From Saprospiraceae bacterium (GTDB taxonomy: Bacteria; Bacteroidota; Bacteroidia; Chitinophagales; Saprospiraceae), in the NCBI GenBank assembly GCA_016710585.1, contig JADJVN010000023.1, positions 1 through 64,000 of the forward strand: DNA of 64,000 bases. The letters run 5' to 3'. Under the pieces are notes generated by a model. It saw only the letters and a program-made list of their open reading frames with translations. It had not been told where the DNA came from and ran no database searches. Position 1 is the first letter of the stretch, and each line of letters opens with the position of its first letter. The translations under genes and the position numbers were made by a program. Positions 16,580 to 26,150 of this stretch are shown piece after piece.

Positions 16580-18539
16580 GTGAAAAATCTTTTAGGTTTC
16601 GTCATTTTTATTATTTTAGCTTGTAATCTCTCAGCCCAATCAAATGGTGAGTCTATTCAGGACCATTATTGCAACAAAGCAAGAAATGAACAAAAATATC
16701 ACGATGCGATGTTGAATGCGCTAACCATTGAAGACCTTAGTTTTGATTTAAAATATTATCGTTTAGAATGGAAAATCAATCCTGCAGTTTATGCAATTGA
16801 TGGAAAGGCATGTTGCTATTTTCAGGCTAAAAAAAATGGTTTAGATATTTTGAATTTTAATCTTTCCACACAATTAAAAGTTTCTGAAATAGTATATCAT
16901 GGTTCTACTATTAGCTTTACTCAAACAGGAACTTATGATCTAACGGTTCAGCTTCCATCCGCCCTACCAATAGAGACTTTGGATTCTTTGACGATAATCT
17001 ATGCAGGAGTGCCGCCTTCAGGTGGATTTGGTTCATTCATTCAAAGTACGCATAATAATATGCCAATAATTTGGACACTGTCAGAGCCATTTGGAGCCCA
17101 GGATTGGTGGCCGTGCAAAAATGGATTGACAGATAAAGTGGATTCTCTCGATGTTATTGTCACCACTCCAGATAAATATCGTGTAGCAAGTAATGGACTA
17201 TTGGTTTCAGAAACACAAATTGATAGTTTTAAAATATTTCATTGGAAACATCAATATGCTATTGCCCCTTATCTTATTGCTATTGCTGTGACCAACTATG
17301 AACAATATGTTGACATTGTTCCCTTAAGCAATGGTACTCAATTGCCAATGTTGAATTATGTTTATCCTGAAGATTTACAAGCTGCAAAACAGGGAACTCA
17401 GAATCTAATAAAAGTGCTTCAGTTCTATGACTCTCTTTTTGTCACTTATCCATTTTATAAAGAAAAATATGGTCATGCTCAGTTCGGCTGGGGTGGAGGA
17501 ATGGAGCATCAAACGATGAGTTTCGTTATTAATTATAATTGGGGATTATTGGCCCATGAGTTAGCTCATCAATGGTTTGGAGACATGGTCACCTGTGGAA
17601 GTTGGGAAGATATTTGGTTGAATGAAGGATTCGCCACTTTTCTTGAAGGCTTGACAAGACAACGATTTCTACAAGAATCGACTTGGTGGGATTGGCGTAT
17701 CAATAAAATAAATTATATCACATCTGTTCCAAATGGCTCAGTAAAAGTAGATGATACGACCAGTGTTGGTCGGATTTTTAATGGAAGATTGAGCTATGAT
17801 AAAGGATCATATCTATTGCATATGCTAAGATGGAAGTTGGGTGATGATGCCTTTTTTTAGAGGTGTAAGAAGTTATTTACACGAGACACAATTCAATTTC
17901 GCACACACACATCAACTTCAGGCTAACTTAGAACAAGCAAGTGGTCAAAATCTTGATGAATATTTTAAAGATTGGTTTACTGGTCATGGATATCCATCGT
18001 ATCAAGTAAATTGGAATCAGAATAATTCCAATCAATTGTTTGTACAGCTAAATCAAACTACCTCTGATGCTTCTGTATCATTTTTTGAAATGCCTGTACC
18101 TGTACTTTTTTCTGGCGAAGTTCGCGATACTTTAGTTCGATTTGATCACCATTTTTCTGGGGAATCCTTTACTGTGCCTTTGGATTTCAAAATTACATCT
18201 GTAAAATTTGATCCTGACTTATGGCTTCTTTCAGCGAACAATACAGTAAATCAAGTGACTTCGGTTCATGAACAATTACCTGAAGAGCTCATTCATTTTC
18301 AAGTCAGCCCAAATCCGTCAAATGAAAACTTTGTCGTGACACTTGAATTGAAAAAACCAGAGAAAGTCATACTATCGCTTATAAATGCTACTGGTAATAT
18401 TGTGACACAACAACAACTTGAATTTAATTCAGATCGCAAAAAAATAATGCTACAGAAATCCAATTTAACTGCTGGAAACTATTTTGTTAGATTACAGTCC
18501 ACTGATTGGCAATATACAAAAAAGCTAATATTAAATTAA
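16580..18539 (+). CDS. exported M1-family zinc aminopeptidase with T9SS type A tail, frameshifted
   Basis: A GTG start gives a signal peptide (ending LSAQ). GWGGGMEHQT near residue 302 is the exopeptidase motif, HELAHQWFGD near 325 holds two zinc His and the catalytic Glu, and WLNEGFATFLE near 345 gives the third ligand. The first frame stops at 17860 after LGDDAFF. Removing one T from the T7 run at 17852-17858 joins it to RGVRSYLHETQFNF and gives 652 residues. The last 80 residues are a T9SS type A sorting domain (FQVSPNPSNENFVVTL ... YFVRLQS). It would digest peptides at the cell surface. The homopolymer position makes a base-calling error likely. Confidence 0.88.
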
Positions 18540-18616
18540 GCTAATGGAAATTCTTGCAAGACTAAAAAAATTGTAAGTTAATTTAATTCAATTTAGAGCT
18601 ACAATGAGATACAAAT

Positions 18617-18653
18617 AAAAATGGATTAAACAAATATTGTTTAATCCATTTTT
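18617..18653. terminator. bidirectional terminator between convergent genes
   Basis: A perfect 17-bp stem, AAAAATGGATTAAACAA and its complement, with a 3-nt ATA loop. It has A and T tracts on both sides, so it can end transcription from the aminopeptidase (plus) and the OmpA gene (minus). Confidence 0.9.
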
Positions 18654-18672
18654 ATTTTCGACAAAGGTTCGA

Positions 18673-20709
18673 TTAACCTTTATTGATATTTCCTTTTTTC
18701 TTTAAAACCTCTTTCTTTACTTCGATGGTCGTGGGACCAGATAGAATTTTAAATTCTGTTCTTCTATTATAGCGATGTTCTTCATCTGTACAATCCTCAC
18801 CATTGGTGCAATTATTCAAAATAACAGTTTCACCATAACCTTTTGCTGTGATGCGATCACCTGCTACACCTTTATTCATCAACCATCTTCTGGCTGAGTT
18901 AGCCCTGCGCAAAGATAATTTCTGATTATAATTATCATCCCCTCTTGAGTCAGTGTGAGAGCCAAGTTCGATAGTCATATCTGGATATTTTGTCATAAGA
19001 TCCATGATAGCATACAAATCACCTTCAGCATCTTTTAATATCTTATCATCATCATAGTTATAATAGATATTGTTTAATCTTATTGCTTCATTGATCGTGA
19101 GGATCTCTACATCTGATTCCGGTGGAAGGTTCTTTAATATAAACTCTCTCTTATATTCTTGATCTTCCGTCACGCCAACAGTGTTTAACTGGATTTCTTC
19201 AGGAAAATAGTTTGCTTTGCTTACTACGACTTTATATGATTTATCTTTATCTAATAAGAATGAAATAATATTGCCATCATTATTTGTTTTGGATTGGATC
19301 TCACCATCTTTTCCACCTGACATTTCAATCAATTGAACTGTCGCACCTTTTATTGCTTTTTTCGATTGATCCTTGATAATATTGGATAATTCAAGAATAA
19401 ATTTCCTTTTTTCAACGGTGTAGATATCATCACAACAGGTCTTCCCTTTTAGTGATTTTGAACCAGGTGCATCTCTATTTGAGACTAAGAATCCCATGTC
19501 ACCATTTTTATTTATCTTGTAATAAATATCATCTACAGAAGAATTTATAGGCATTCCTAAATTGATTGGTGTACTGAATTCTGATCCATTCCAAGTACTT
19601 GAAAATACGTCTAAGCCTCCTAATCCTGGCCATCCTTCAGAGCTAAAAAACAACTTGCCATCTATATAGTAAGGTGTCAATTCATCCATTGCTGTATTTA
19701 AACTACCTAATCCAATAGGCTCGCTGAAACTTGCCTCTCCTGTCTTATTCGCATAATACAAATCAAATCCTCCTTTACCTCCAGGAATATTTGCAGCAAA
19801 GAATAATACTTTATTTCCATAAAGTTCACCTTCTACTGGATGACGTACGATATAGTCTCCATTGATTCCAGTCACCTCCAATGCTGGACTCCAACCTCCA
19901 GCTGTCTTTGTAGAAGCATAGAGTTTACTTTCTTCCATATGTCCACCGTCTGAAACTACTCTAGTATAATACATTGTATTTCCATCAGGTGTTATTGAAA
20001 CATTTGCTGTATGGTAGCCTTCTCTGTTGATATTTTCTGGCAAAGCTGTAGCTTTTCCATAACCTTTATCTGGAACTATTGTCGAAGAATAAAGATTGCA
20101 AAAATGAACACCGTCGTCTTTTTTATCCTTGTCTTTTGAATCTTTGACGCCTAGGCTACCGAAATATAAAGTGCCATCGACATCAATAGCTGGGCTACTT
20201 TGATTTTCTGGATTATTTACTGGACTTCCGATGTTTTTTACATTTAGGGCCACATTTTCCTTTAATGTTCCCATCAGCTCAATTCCTTTCAATTCTGTTT
20301 CTGCCCAAGCCTTCAAATTTGGATCGCCTCCTGATTCTATATATGTCTTAAATTCGGCCGCCGCCTCTGTAGTTGATCCAGCCATCTTTAAAGCTCTACC
20401 ATAAAGAAATCTTTCTTCAAGATATTTATTAGCCTTATCCTTTGATAGAACTCGGTTAAACCAATTCACTGATTTGGTATAGTCGCGAAGTAAAAAATGT
20501 GTTTTTGCTATTTTTATTGCAATATCCTTATCCTTCACTTCACCATATGCCTTAGTATATTGATCCAAAGCATTATAATATTGTCCCTTTTCTATTTCTT
20601 CATCTCCAGATTTGGACAGTGCGGCAGGAGAATTATTATTATGTGGTTGTGCCCAAGCAATGGACATTACAATGAATTGAAATAGTGATATATAAAATAA
20701 TTTTTTCAT
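18673..20709 (-). CDS. OmpA-family protein with TPR and PD40 repeats (PorE-like)
   Basis: A signal peptide is followed by TPR-like helices (residues 25-130), a set of PD40/WD40-like repeats (SPAIDVDGTLYFGS, VSITPDGNTMYYTR, YIDGKLFFSSEGWPGLGG), a carboxypeptidase-regulatory-like beta-sandwich (450-535) and a C-terminal OmpA domain with IELGSHTDSRGDDNYNQKLS and RAN...WL for peptidoglycan binding. This architecture is that of PorE-type proteins, which anchor PorP/SprF or T9SS parts to the cell wall. It lies 34 bp after a PorP/SprF gene and is almost certainly co-transcribed with it. It may serve T9SS or a surface adhesin instead. Confidence 0.9.
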   Translation of the reverse strand: MKKLFYISLFQFIVMSIAWAQPHNNNSPAALSKSGDEEIEKGQYYNALDQYTKAYGEVKDKDIAIKIAKTHFLLRDYTKSVNWFNRVLSKDKANKYLEERFLYGRALKMAGSTTEAAAEFKTYIESGGDPNLKAWAETELKGIELMGTLKENVALNVKNIGSPVNNPENQSSPAIDVDGTLYFGSLGVKDSKDKDKKDDGVHFCNLYSSTIVPDKGYGKATALPENINREGYHTANVSITPDGNTMYYTRVVSDGGHMEESKLYASTKTAGGWSPALEVTGINGDYIVRHPVEGELYGNKVLFFAANIPGGKGGFDLYYANKTGEASFSEPIGLGSLNTAMDELTPYYIDGKLFFSSEGWPGLGGLDVFSSTWNGSEFSTPINLGMPINSSVDDIYYKINKNGDMGFLVSNRDAPGSKSLKGKTCCDDIYTVEKRKFILELSNIIKDQSKKAIKGATVQLIEMSGGKDGEIQSKTNNDGNIISFLLDKDKSYKVVVSKANYFPEEIQLNTVGVTEDQEYKREFILKNLPPESDVEILTINEAIRLNNIYYNYDDDKILKDAEGDLYAIMDLMTKYPDMTIELGSHTDSRGDDNYNQKLSLRRANSARRWLMNKGVAGDRITAKGYGETVILNNCTNGEDCTDEEHRYNRRTEFKILSGPTTIEVKKEVLKKKGNINKG

Positions 20710-20743
20710 TTCAAATAGATTTGATGTACCAGAATTACATTGA

Positions 20744-21778
20744 TTAAAAACGTGGACAGAATACTTTAGGCTTTGGATTTGGTTTTTTATTGACTACGCC
20801 AATATAGCTTATTGCAAACTCAGCCCCGCCTAGAGGGGTTTCTGCAGCTGATTTGCCCGATGTGATAAAATCATATCCCAACTGTGCTTTAATCTTACCG
20901 ATATTTGCACCAACCATAAATTGAGCTGCATCACCGATGCGATATCCTAGACCTGCATTGAGTCTTATTTGTTTTTCTATATTGAATAAGTAGCTGGTCA
21001 TACACTGGACAATTGATTCACTTGGCTTGTCTAAACTTCTGAACCATAACATTGGAATGATGTCCAATTTCTCGGAATAATGATATTCAAATCCAGCATT
21101 TCCTGTAAATAACATTGGCAACTTATTATTAGCTGATCCGCCAGTTCCTCCTGCAGTACTTAAAACGCTTACAGTAGGTCTATTTACATGTGATGCATTA
21201 AAGCCTAGTCTAAGGATATGGTTCTTGCTAGTCACTTTTGAAGTGTAGGCAAGTCCAACAGTATAATCTTGGTAACTGGTTTTATCTTGAAGGTTATTTT
21301 CATCTGTGGAAGCTAGCCCAGACAATTTTGCTCCAGAATTTGCTTTTTCTTTGCTTCCTACACCAAAACTCACTGAACCCCATTGAACTCCAAGAGCCAA
21401 ATCACTTCTAGAAGCCTTGCCAATAGCAAGGTGATATGCTGCAGAAGCTTGGAATGCTGTCTTTCCTAGGTCTATCGTGCCAGAAACATCTTGTAATCCA
21501 TTGATTCCAAATCCCACCCAATCTTTTTTTCTCAGTCCCCATGGAAATATTGCATCCATGTAGATATGTGGGGTTCTATATTGATTTCCTCCCCCAGTAG
21601 CACTGAGTGATTGATCTCGATAAATACCTCCAATTCGATAAGAACCATAAAATCCACCTGTATTGGCAGGATTTACATGACCTGGAGTCATTTCGTATTG
21701 AGTAAAATGCACGTCTTGTGCAAAAGTGTAAGTGGCAAACAAGACGAATGCAGCAAAAATGTAAAATTTTGGCATCAT
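20744..21778 (-). CDS. PorP/SprF-family type IX secretion outer-membrane protein
   Basis: A signal peptide (MMPKFYIFAAFVLFATYTFA) precedes QDVHFTQYEMTPGHVNPA, the recognisable start of the PorP/SprF family. DKTSYQDYTVGLAYTSK, LRLGFNASHVNRPTVS and the terminal beta strands predict a barrel. SprF works with the adhesin SprB in gliding, and PorP is a T9SS component. Many genomes carry several paralogues, each serving a type B-sorted substrate, so its partner cannot be named from position alone. A type B protein lies in the window at 44-46 kb. Confidence 0.92.
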   Translation of the reverse strand: MMPKFYIFAAFVLFATYTFAQDVHFTQYEMTPGHVNPANTGGFYGSYRIGGIYRDQSLSATGGGNQYRTPHIYMDAIFPWGLRKKDWVGFGINGLQDVSGTIDLGKTAFQASAAYHLAIGKASRSDLALGVQWGSVSFGVGSKEKANSGAKLSGLASTDENNLQDKTSYQDYTVGLAYTSKVTSKNHILRLGFNASHVNRPTVSVLSTAGGTGGSANNKLPMLFTGNAGFEYHYSEKLDIIPMLWFRSLDKPSESIVQCMTSYLFNIEKQIRLNAGLGYRIGDAAQFMVGANIGKIKAQLGYDFITSGKSAAETPLGGAEFAISYIGVVNKKPNPKPKVFCPRF

Positions 21779-22193
21779 GAGCTTTTATTTCTTTTAAAGA
21801 AGGCGAAATATAAGGATTTCTTGAATAACATAAGTCAAATCTAATACCAATTTTGTGTTTTATAGCTTTTTGCATTGACTTGATTGGACATATGTTCTTT
21901 ATTCAGAAAAATCATCTGTGCACTGAGATCATAATTATTGTTAATTTGAACCAACTTCTGTTCCATTTTATTTTTTATTTGAAATCATCCTATACTTTTC
22001 ATATTTTTACCAAATAAGGTTTTAATTGATCTTTATACAGTGATTTATATCTTTCAAATGATACAAAAAATATTTGTAAAACACTAGTTATGAAATCAAT
22101 ATGTATAATGCTAAATAAAATGTTAATTTTTTTATAAAAATTTAAAATATAAACTGAAAATTGTTCTATTTTACATCACAATTATTTACGCCA
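21779..22193. other. 415-bp intergenic region between divergent genes
   Basis: Very AT-rich spacer that must hold the promoters of the PorP/SprF operon (minus) and of the T9SS protein gene (plus). A 41-codon minus-strand frame (21841-21966, MEQKLVQINNNYDLSAQM) is open but has no supporting sign of being a gene. No repeat, RNA gene or strong promoter match was found. Confidence 0.4.
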
Positions 22194-22658
22194 ATGAAAA
22201 ATATTTTTATCTTTTTTTGTTTGATTTTGGCCATTGGCCTTAATGCTCAAAAAATTACTCCAACTGTCATTGCCAATGCTGGAAATGTCGTAAAAAATGC
22301 GACACATAGTATAGAATGGACCTTAGGAGAATTTATGACAGAGACATTGAAAAACAACAATGGATCTATTACACAAGGCTTCCATCAAGCCAATTTACTC
22401 TTTGTCGCAGTTGATGATGCTGAGATTGCAGGTTTGGAAGTTTTCCCCAATCCTGTTAATGCAACACTAACCATAAAAAATGGAAGTGAAGGGAGTTTGA
22501 ATCTCAATATTTCTCATATCAGTGGATCAGAAATATTCAAAGACAAGATCACCATAGGAACAGAGTCATTAAATTTTTCTAACTATCCTGCTGGGATATA
22601 CTTTTTAAAATTTGACAGCGCTAAGGGATCAAAAACATTTAAAATAGAAAAACAATAA
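22194..22658 (+). CDS. small secreted protein with T9SS type A sorting domain
   Basis: The ATG at 22194 gives a standard signal peptide (MKNIFIFFCLILAIGLNAQ); the in-frame TTG upstream does not. Residues 20-80 include VIANAGNVVKNATHSIEWT and GSITQGFHQANL, a short domain common before sorting tails in this phylum. The last 75 residues form the sorting domain (VFPNPVNATLTIKNGSE ... GIYFLKFDS). The protein is expected on the cell surface. It is 28 bp upstream of a larger secreted protein, and the pair is probably one transcript. Confidence 0.82.
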   Translation: MKNIFIFFCLILAIGLNAQKITPTVIANAGNVVKNATHSIEWTLGEFMTETLKNNNGSITQGFHQANLLFVAVDDAEIAGLEVFPNPVNATLTIKNGSEGSLNLNISHISGSEIFKDKITIGTESLNFSNYPAGIYFLKFDSAKGSKTFKIEKQ

Positions 22659-22686
22659 CAAAATCAATTAATAAAACTTTTTCCAA

Positions 22687-24324
22687 ATGAATAAAATTTT
22701 ACTTACATTATTTGCTTCAATGATAGTGATGTTGACTATCCAAGCACAAGTAGCACCATCTTTCAAATATCAGGGTGTTGCAAGGAACGCTAGTAATGCG
22801 CCTTTGGTAAATCAAAACATAGGCCTTCAACTGTCTATCCTAAATGCTGCTGGGACTCCAGTTTATGTCGAGAGACATGCTGTGACTACTTCAGCACTAG
22901 GTATCTTTAGTGTGAATGTCTGTAATGGATCTAATGCAACAGGCAGCTGTGCTACGATTGATTGGGGAGCTGGTCAGTTTAACTTGAAAGTTGAAATGGA
23001 TCCAGCCGGTGGAACTGCTTTTGTAAATATGGGTAATTCTCCAATACTTATGGCTCCAATTGCTGCTTATGCATTAAAATCTGGTGGATCTTCTGGAGAT
23101 AATGATGGCAGCCCAACCAATGAGTTGCAAGACTTAACTTTTACAGAAGCAACTGGACTTTTAGGAATTTCACAAAGAAATTCTGTAAACCTAAGTGGAT
23201 TAAAAAATGATGCAGATGCAGATCCAGCCAATGAAATTCAAACGATATCCTTAGATACTTCAGATAACTCACTCATACTTAGTAAAAATGGAGGTAGAGT
23301 AGTGATCCCAGGAGCAGCAGCAATATGGACTAAAAGTGGAGATAGTATAAGCTACAAACATTCCAATACTGTTGGTCTTGTATTTAGTCCTAGTAAAAAT
23401 GAAACACGCTTCGGACAAGAAGTTTGGAGTCGTAAATTTGCCACAACTAATAAATGGTATGATGAATTCAGAACTAAGCCAGCAAATTTAGGCAAGGAAG
23501 TTGCTTTTGGAGCAGAAATCGTAGAATATCCAATCACTTTCAATAGATTCTATCTCAGAGTAAATGCAGATACTTTCTGGAAGGCGCATACATACAATTA
23601 TACATTGGGTGGTACTTCAGGAGGTGCTTTAACTCAAACTGAACACTTTAGCCAATTTTTAAATGGAACGACACCTGTAAAGGCACTTTCGAATAGAATG
23701 GAATCATATGCTGGAGTAGGTAGCTCTATCACTTATTTTGGTGGTGTAGCGGGTACTTTATCAGGCCACGCTGGACTTAATGGCGCATTACATTCTATAA
23801 CGGCTCATGTTTCCGCAACAGGGCATAGCTCTGGTAATCCAAGTAATTTTAGCTTGAACTCTGGTTTTTGGCTGAATAGATCTACAAATCAAAGTACTGT
23901 AACAGCAGATATTAAAAATTTCCACATTCCTTATCCTAAACAAGCAGGAAAAGAACTTTGGTATGCTTGTATCGAAGGACCAGAAGCTGGTGCTTATGAA
24001 AGAGGAACTGCGACGCTTGTCAATGGTGAAGCATTTGTTCCATTTACAGAGCATTTTGAATATGTAATCAACCCGGAAACTGCAACAGTAAGTATTACAC
24101 CACTATCTGCAGATTCTGAAGGTATTGCTGTTATTGAAAAAACTGCAAAAGGATTTCGTGTAAAAGAATTGAGAAAAGGTACTGGAAACTATAAATTTGA
24201 CTGGGAAGTTAAAGCAGTGAGAAAAGGATATGAGAACTATGAAGTGATCAGAGATCCTATGATCATTACTCCAGTAAACAATGATATGCTTCAGGACGCT
24301 TTGCAAAAAGTTGAAAAGAATTAA
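22687..24324 (+). CDS. secreted surface protein with a tail-fibre-like C-terminal domain
   Basis: The signal peptide ends AQVAPSFKYQGVARNASN, followed by a beta-rich N-terminal domain common in Bacteroidota surface proteins. Residues 130-190 contain two acidic, Ca-binding-like elements (GDNDGSPTNELQDL, NDADADPANEIQTIS). The C-terminal 130 residues include ELWYACIEGPEAGAYERGT, FTEHFEYVINPE and TGNYKFDWEVKAVRKGYENY, a domain I recognise from fibre-type proteins of bacteria and phages. It lacks a T9SS type A tail, so its export beyond Sec is uncertain. No phage genes surround it, so a host adhesin or fibre is more likely. Confidence 0.82.
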   Translation: MNKILLTLFASMIVMLTIQAQVAPSFKYQGVARNASNAPLVNQNIGLQLSILNAAGTPVYVERHAVTTSALGIFSVNVCNGSNATGSCATIDWGAGQFNLKVEMDPAGGTAFVNMGNSPILMAPIAAYALKSGGSSGDNDGSPTNELQDLTFTEATGLLGISQRNSVNLSGLKNDADADPANEIQTISLDTSDNSLILSKNGGRVVIPGAAAIWTKSGDSISYKHSNTVGLVFSPSKNETRFGQEVWSRKFATTNKWYDEFRTKPANLGKEVAFGAEIVEYPITFNRFYLRVNADTFWKAHTYNYTLGGTSGGALTQTEHFSQFLNGTTPVKALSNRMESYAGVGSSITYFGGVAGTLSGHAGLNGALHSITAHVSATGHSSGNPSNFSLNSGFWLNRSTNQSTVTADIKNFHIPYPKQAGKELWYACIEGPEAGAYERGTATLVNGEAFVPFTEHFEYVINPETATVSITPLSADSEGIAVIEKTAKGFRVKELRKGTGNYKFDWEVKAVRKGYENYEVIRDPMIITPVNNDMLQDALQKVEKN

Positions 24325-24348
24325 TGTTTAGAATTTTTTAAAGATTGG

Positions 24349-24382
24349 CCCAGCTTTATCATTATTAAAGCTGGGTTTTTTT
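24349..24382 (+). terminator. terminator after the fibre-like protein gene
   Basis: CCCAGCTTTA pairs perfectly with TAAAGCTGGG across a 7-nt loop and is followed by seven T, a textbook intrinsic terminator. Confidence 0.92.
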
Positions 24383-24401
24383 ATGGAATTTTTTATAGCG
24401 C

Positions 24402-24791
24402 TCAAAACCATGCATCTTTAAAATGCTCTAGATTCATAGATCCATCTTCATTTAAAATGATGGATATGATATCAAAACGGATCTCCCATTCGTGATTTAT
24501 TTTTGTCATGTATTGTGTGGCGGCATCTGAGATTAATTTTTCTTTATATGTTGAAACGAATTCTTCAGGTTGGCCAAAATACGTATATGCCCTTGTTTTT
24601 ACTTCTATGAATACCAGCACTTCACCGTCTAGTGCGATGATATCTATTTCAGCACGACTAAATCTCCAGTTTTGTTCAAGAATCGTATAATCAAGGCTTT
24701 GAAGATATTTCACGGCATAATCCTCACCTCTTTGACCAATTTCTTTATTAGATGCCAAGTATTTGTATTTTTGCACAAAATACAAGATCAT
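24402..24791 (-). CDS. YraN family (UPF0102) nuclease-fold protein
   Basis: GQRGEDYAVKYLQSLDYTIL, NWRFSRAEIDIIALDG and LVFIEVKTRA are the conserved YraN segments; the EID and EVK residues match the catalytic pattern of the restriction-endonuclease-like fold. The cellular role is not established. The span uses the ATG at 24791, but the family's usual N-terminus corresponds to codon 12, a TTG at 24758 (LASNKEIG), which is the better start. The gene is divergent from the isomerase gene with almost no space between them. Confidence 0.9.
   Translation of the reverse strand: MILYFVQKYKYLASNKEIGQRGEDYAVKYLQSLDYTILEQNWRFSRAEIDIIALDGEVLVFIEVKTRAYTYFGQPEEFVSTYKEKLISDAATQYMTKINHEWEIRFDIISIILNEDGSMNLEHFKDAWF
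24766..24773 (+). promoter_or_regulatory. -7 box upstream of the isomerase gene
   Basis: TATTTTTG matches TAnnTTTG exactly and lies 16 bp before the isomerase ATG. If used, the promoter overlaps the ATG-started version of yraN, which favours the TTG start for yraN. Confidence 0.35.
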
Positions 24792-25786
24792 GGTGAGTAT
24801 GTATGATATGGTAAAAAAATTTCCTTCACAATTGGAGGAAGCAGTAGGTATTGGACAACAAGCTCAGATAGATCCTTTGGATAATCCAGTAAACCATGTT
24901 TTTGTGGCAGGTATGGGTGGCTCGGGTATAGGCGCAGATTTTGTCGCATCTTTCATCAGACAAGAGTGCACTATCCCATATTTAGTGGGAAAATCATATG
25001 ACGCACCAGCCTATATCAATGAACATACTTTGGCTATAGCATCATCCTATTCTGGAAACACAGAAGAGACCATCTCTTGTATGAATCAAGTAAAAGGAAA
25101 AATATGCAAGAATCATTTGCATTGCTTCTGGAGGAAAAATAATAGAATGGGCAAATACAAATCATTTCAATGCCATCAAATTACCTGACAATTGGTCATC
25201 ACCAAGAGCTTGCCTAGGATATTCATTAGTGGCGCAGTTATATACTTTGTACCATCTTGGATTGATCAGTAAGCGATTTGAAGCAGAGTTGATGAATGCC
25301 ATCAATCAATTGAAGGCTGAAAATTCAGAAATAGAAGAGAAAGCAAAGCACCTTGCTAATGCCCTTTATGGAAAAATAGTGGCGATCTATTCCACTGATA
25401 GAATAGAACCTGTAGCGCTGCGTTTTCGTCAACAAATAAATGAAAATTCAAAGAGACTGTGTTGGCATCACGTCATTCCAGAAATGAATCATAATGAGCT
25501 CGTAGGGTGGAGAAAAAACGATCCAAATCAAGTGGCACTTTTTTTGCGAAATAGCGATGACCATCCAAGGAATAGTATCAGAATGGATCTCACAAAAGAA
25601 ATAACCAGTCACTATGCTGGGGCAGCGATAGAGTTATATAGTAAAGGCAATTCACTTATAGAAAGAAGCCTTTATTTGGTTCATTTATTGGATTTTGTTT
25701 CTGTGTTTTTGGCTGACATGAATCATGTCGATGCAGTAGAAGTAAAAGTCATTGATTTCCTTAAAGGGGAATTAGCTAAAAGCTAA
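24790..25786 (+). CDS. bifunctional phosphoglucose/phosphomannose isomerase, frameshifted
   Basis: Interconverts fructose-6-phosphate with glucose-6-phosphate or mannose-6-phosphate. VAGMGGSGIGADFV and SYSGNTEETI are the sugar-phosphate-binding SIS motifs; the C-terminal half has PVALRFRQQINENSK and EMNHNELVGW, with the catalytic Glu and His. The first frame breaks at NQVKGK. Deleting one A from the A5 run at 25098-25102 continues as GKYARIICIASGGKIIEWA and gives 331 residues, the family's usual length. The enzyme is central to metabolism and every other motif is intact, so a sequencing error is more likely than inactivation. Confidence 0.88.
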
Positions 25787-26150
25787 ATCATAGCTTTTTC
25801 TTAGTCATATTAAAATATTATTTTTGTTTTGCTTTGAATTGTTAGATAAGCATTAGAAATGAGTCATACATAGCTTATTGAAGATCACCATATTACCTAA
25901 ACATGATTTTTTTTATTGATATATTAACTAACCTATCTAGGGTATTTTTAAATTTATTTTGAGCTTTGGTATTAGAATTAATTATGATTTGAGGCCTCTG
26001 AATAGGATAAACACTATCATATTATTGAAAAATGCTATGGTATCATTTTTGAATAATATAGTATATCAATGAAAGTACATTGACCGAAATTTGAATTGAG
26101 ATTTTATCAAAGATATACTGGGTCCGTAATAACCAAAAATTAGAAAGCGT
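25787..26150. other. 364-bp intergenic region containing one long hairpin
   Basis: No convincing gene is seen apart from the microprotein that starts at 26151. The spacer contains the imperfect inverted repeat at 26019-26059. The segment is AT-rich without T9SS, tRNA or mobile-element signs. Confidence 0.4.
26019..26059. repeat. inverted repeat, 16-bp arms
   Basis: ATATTATTGAAAAATG (26019-26034) and CATTTTTGAATAATAT (26044-26059) are complementary at 15 of 16 positions around a 9-nt loop. It is not followed by a T run, so it is a poor terminator; an RNA element or a palindromic relic is possible. Confidence 0.5.

Noticed and set aside
17841..17870. Programmed ribosomal frameshift in the aminopeptidase
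   Set aside because: No slippery heptamer plus downstream structure was evident and M1 aminopeptidases are not known to use one; a homopolymer error or phase variation is simpler.
21841..21966. 41-codon minus-strand frame upstream of the PorP/SprF gene
   Set aside because: No membrane helix, signal or spacing that supports a gene; reported only within the intergenic note.
22687..24324. Prophage tail-fibre gene
   Set aside because: No other phage genes, integrase or attachment site nearby; it has a Sec signal peptide, which phage fibres lack.
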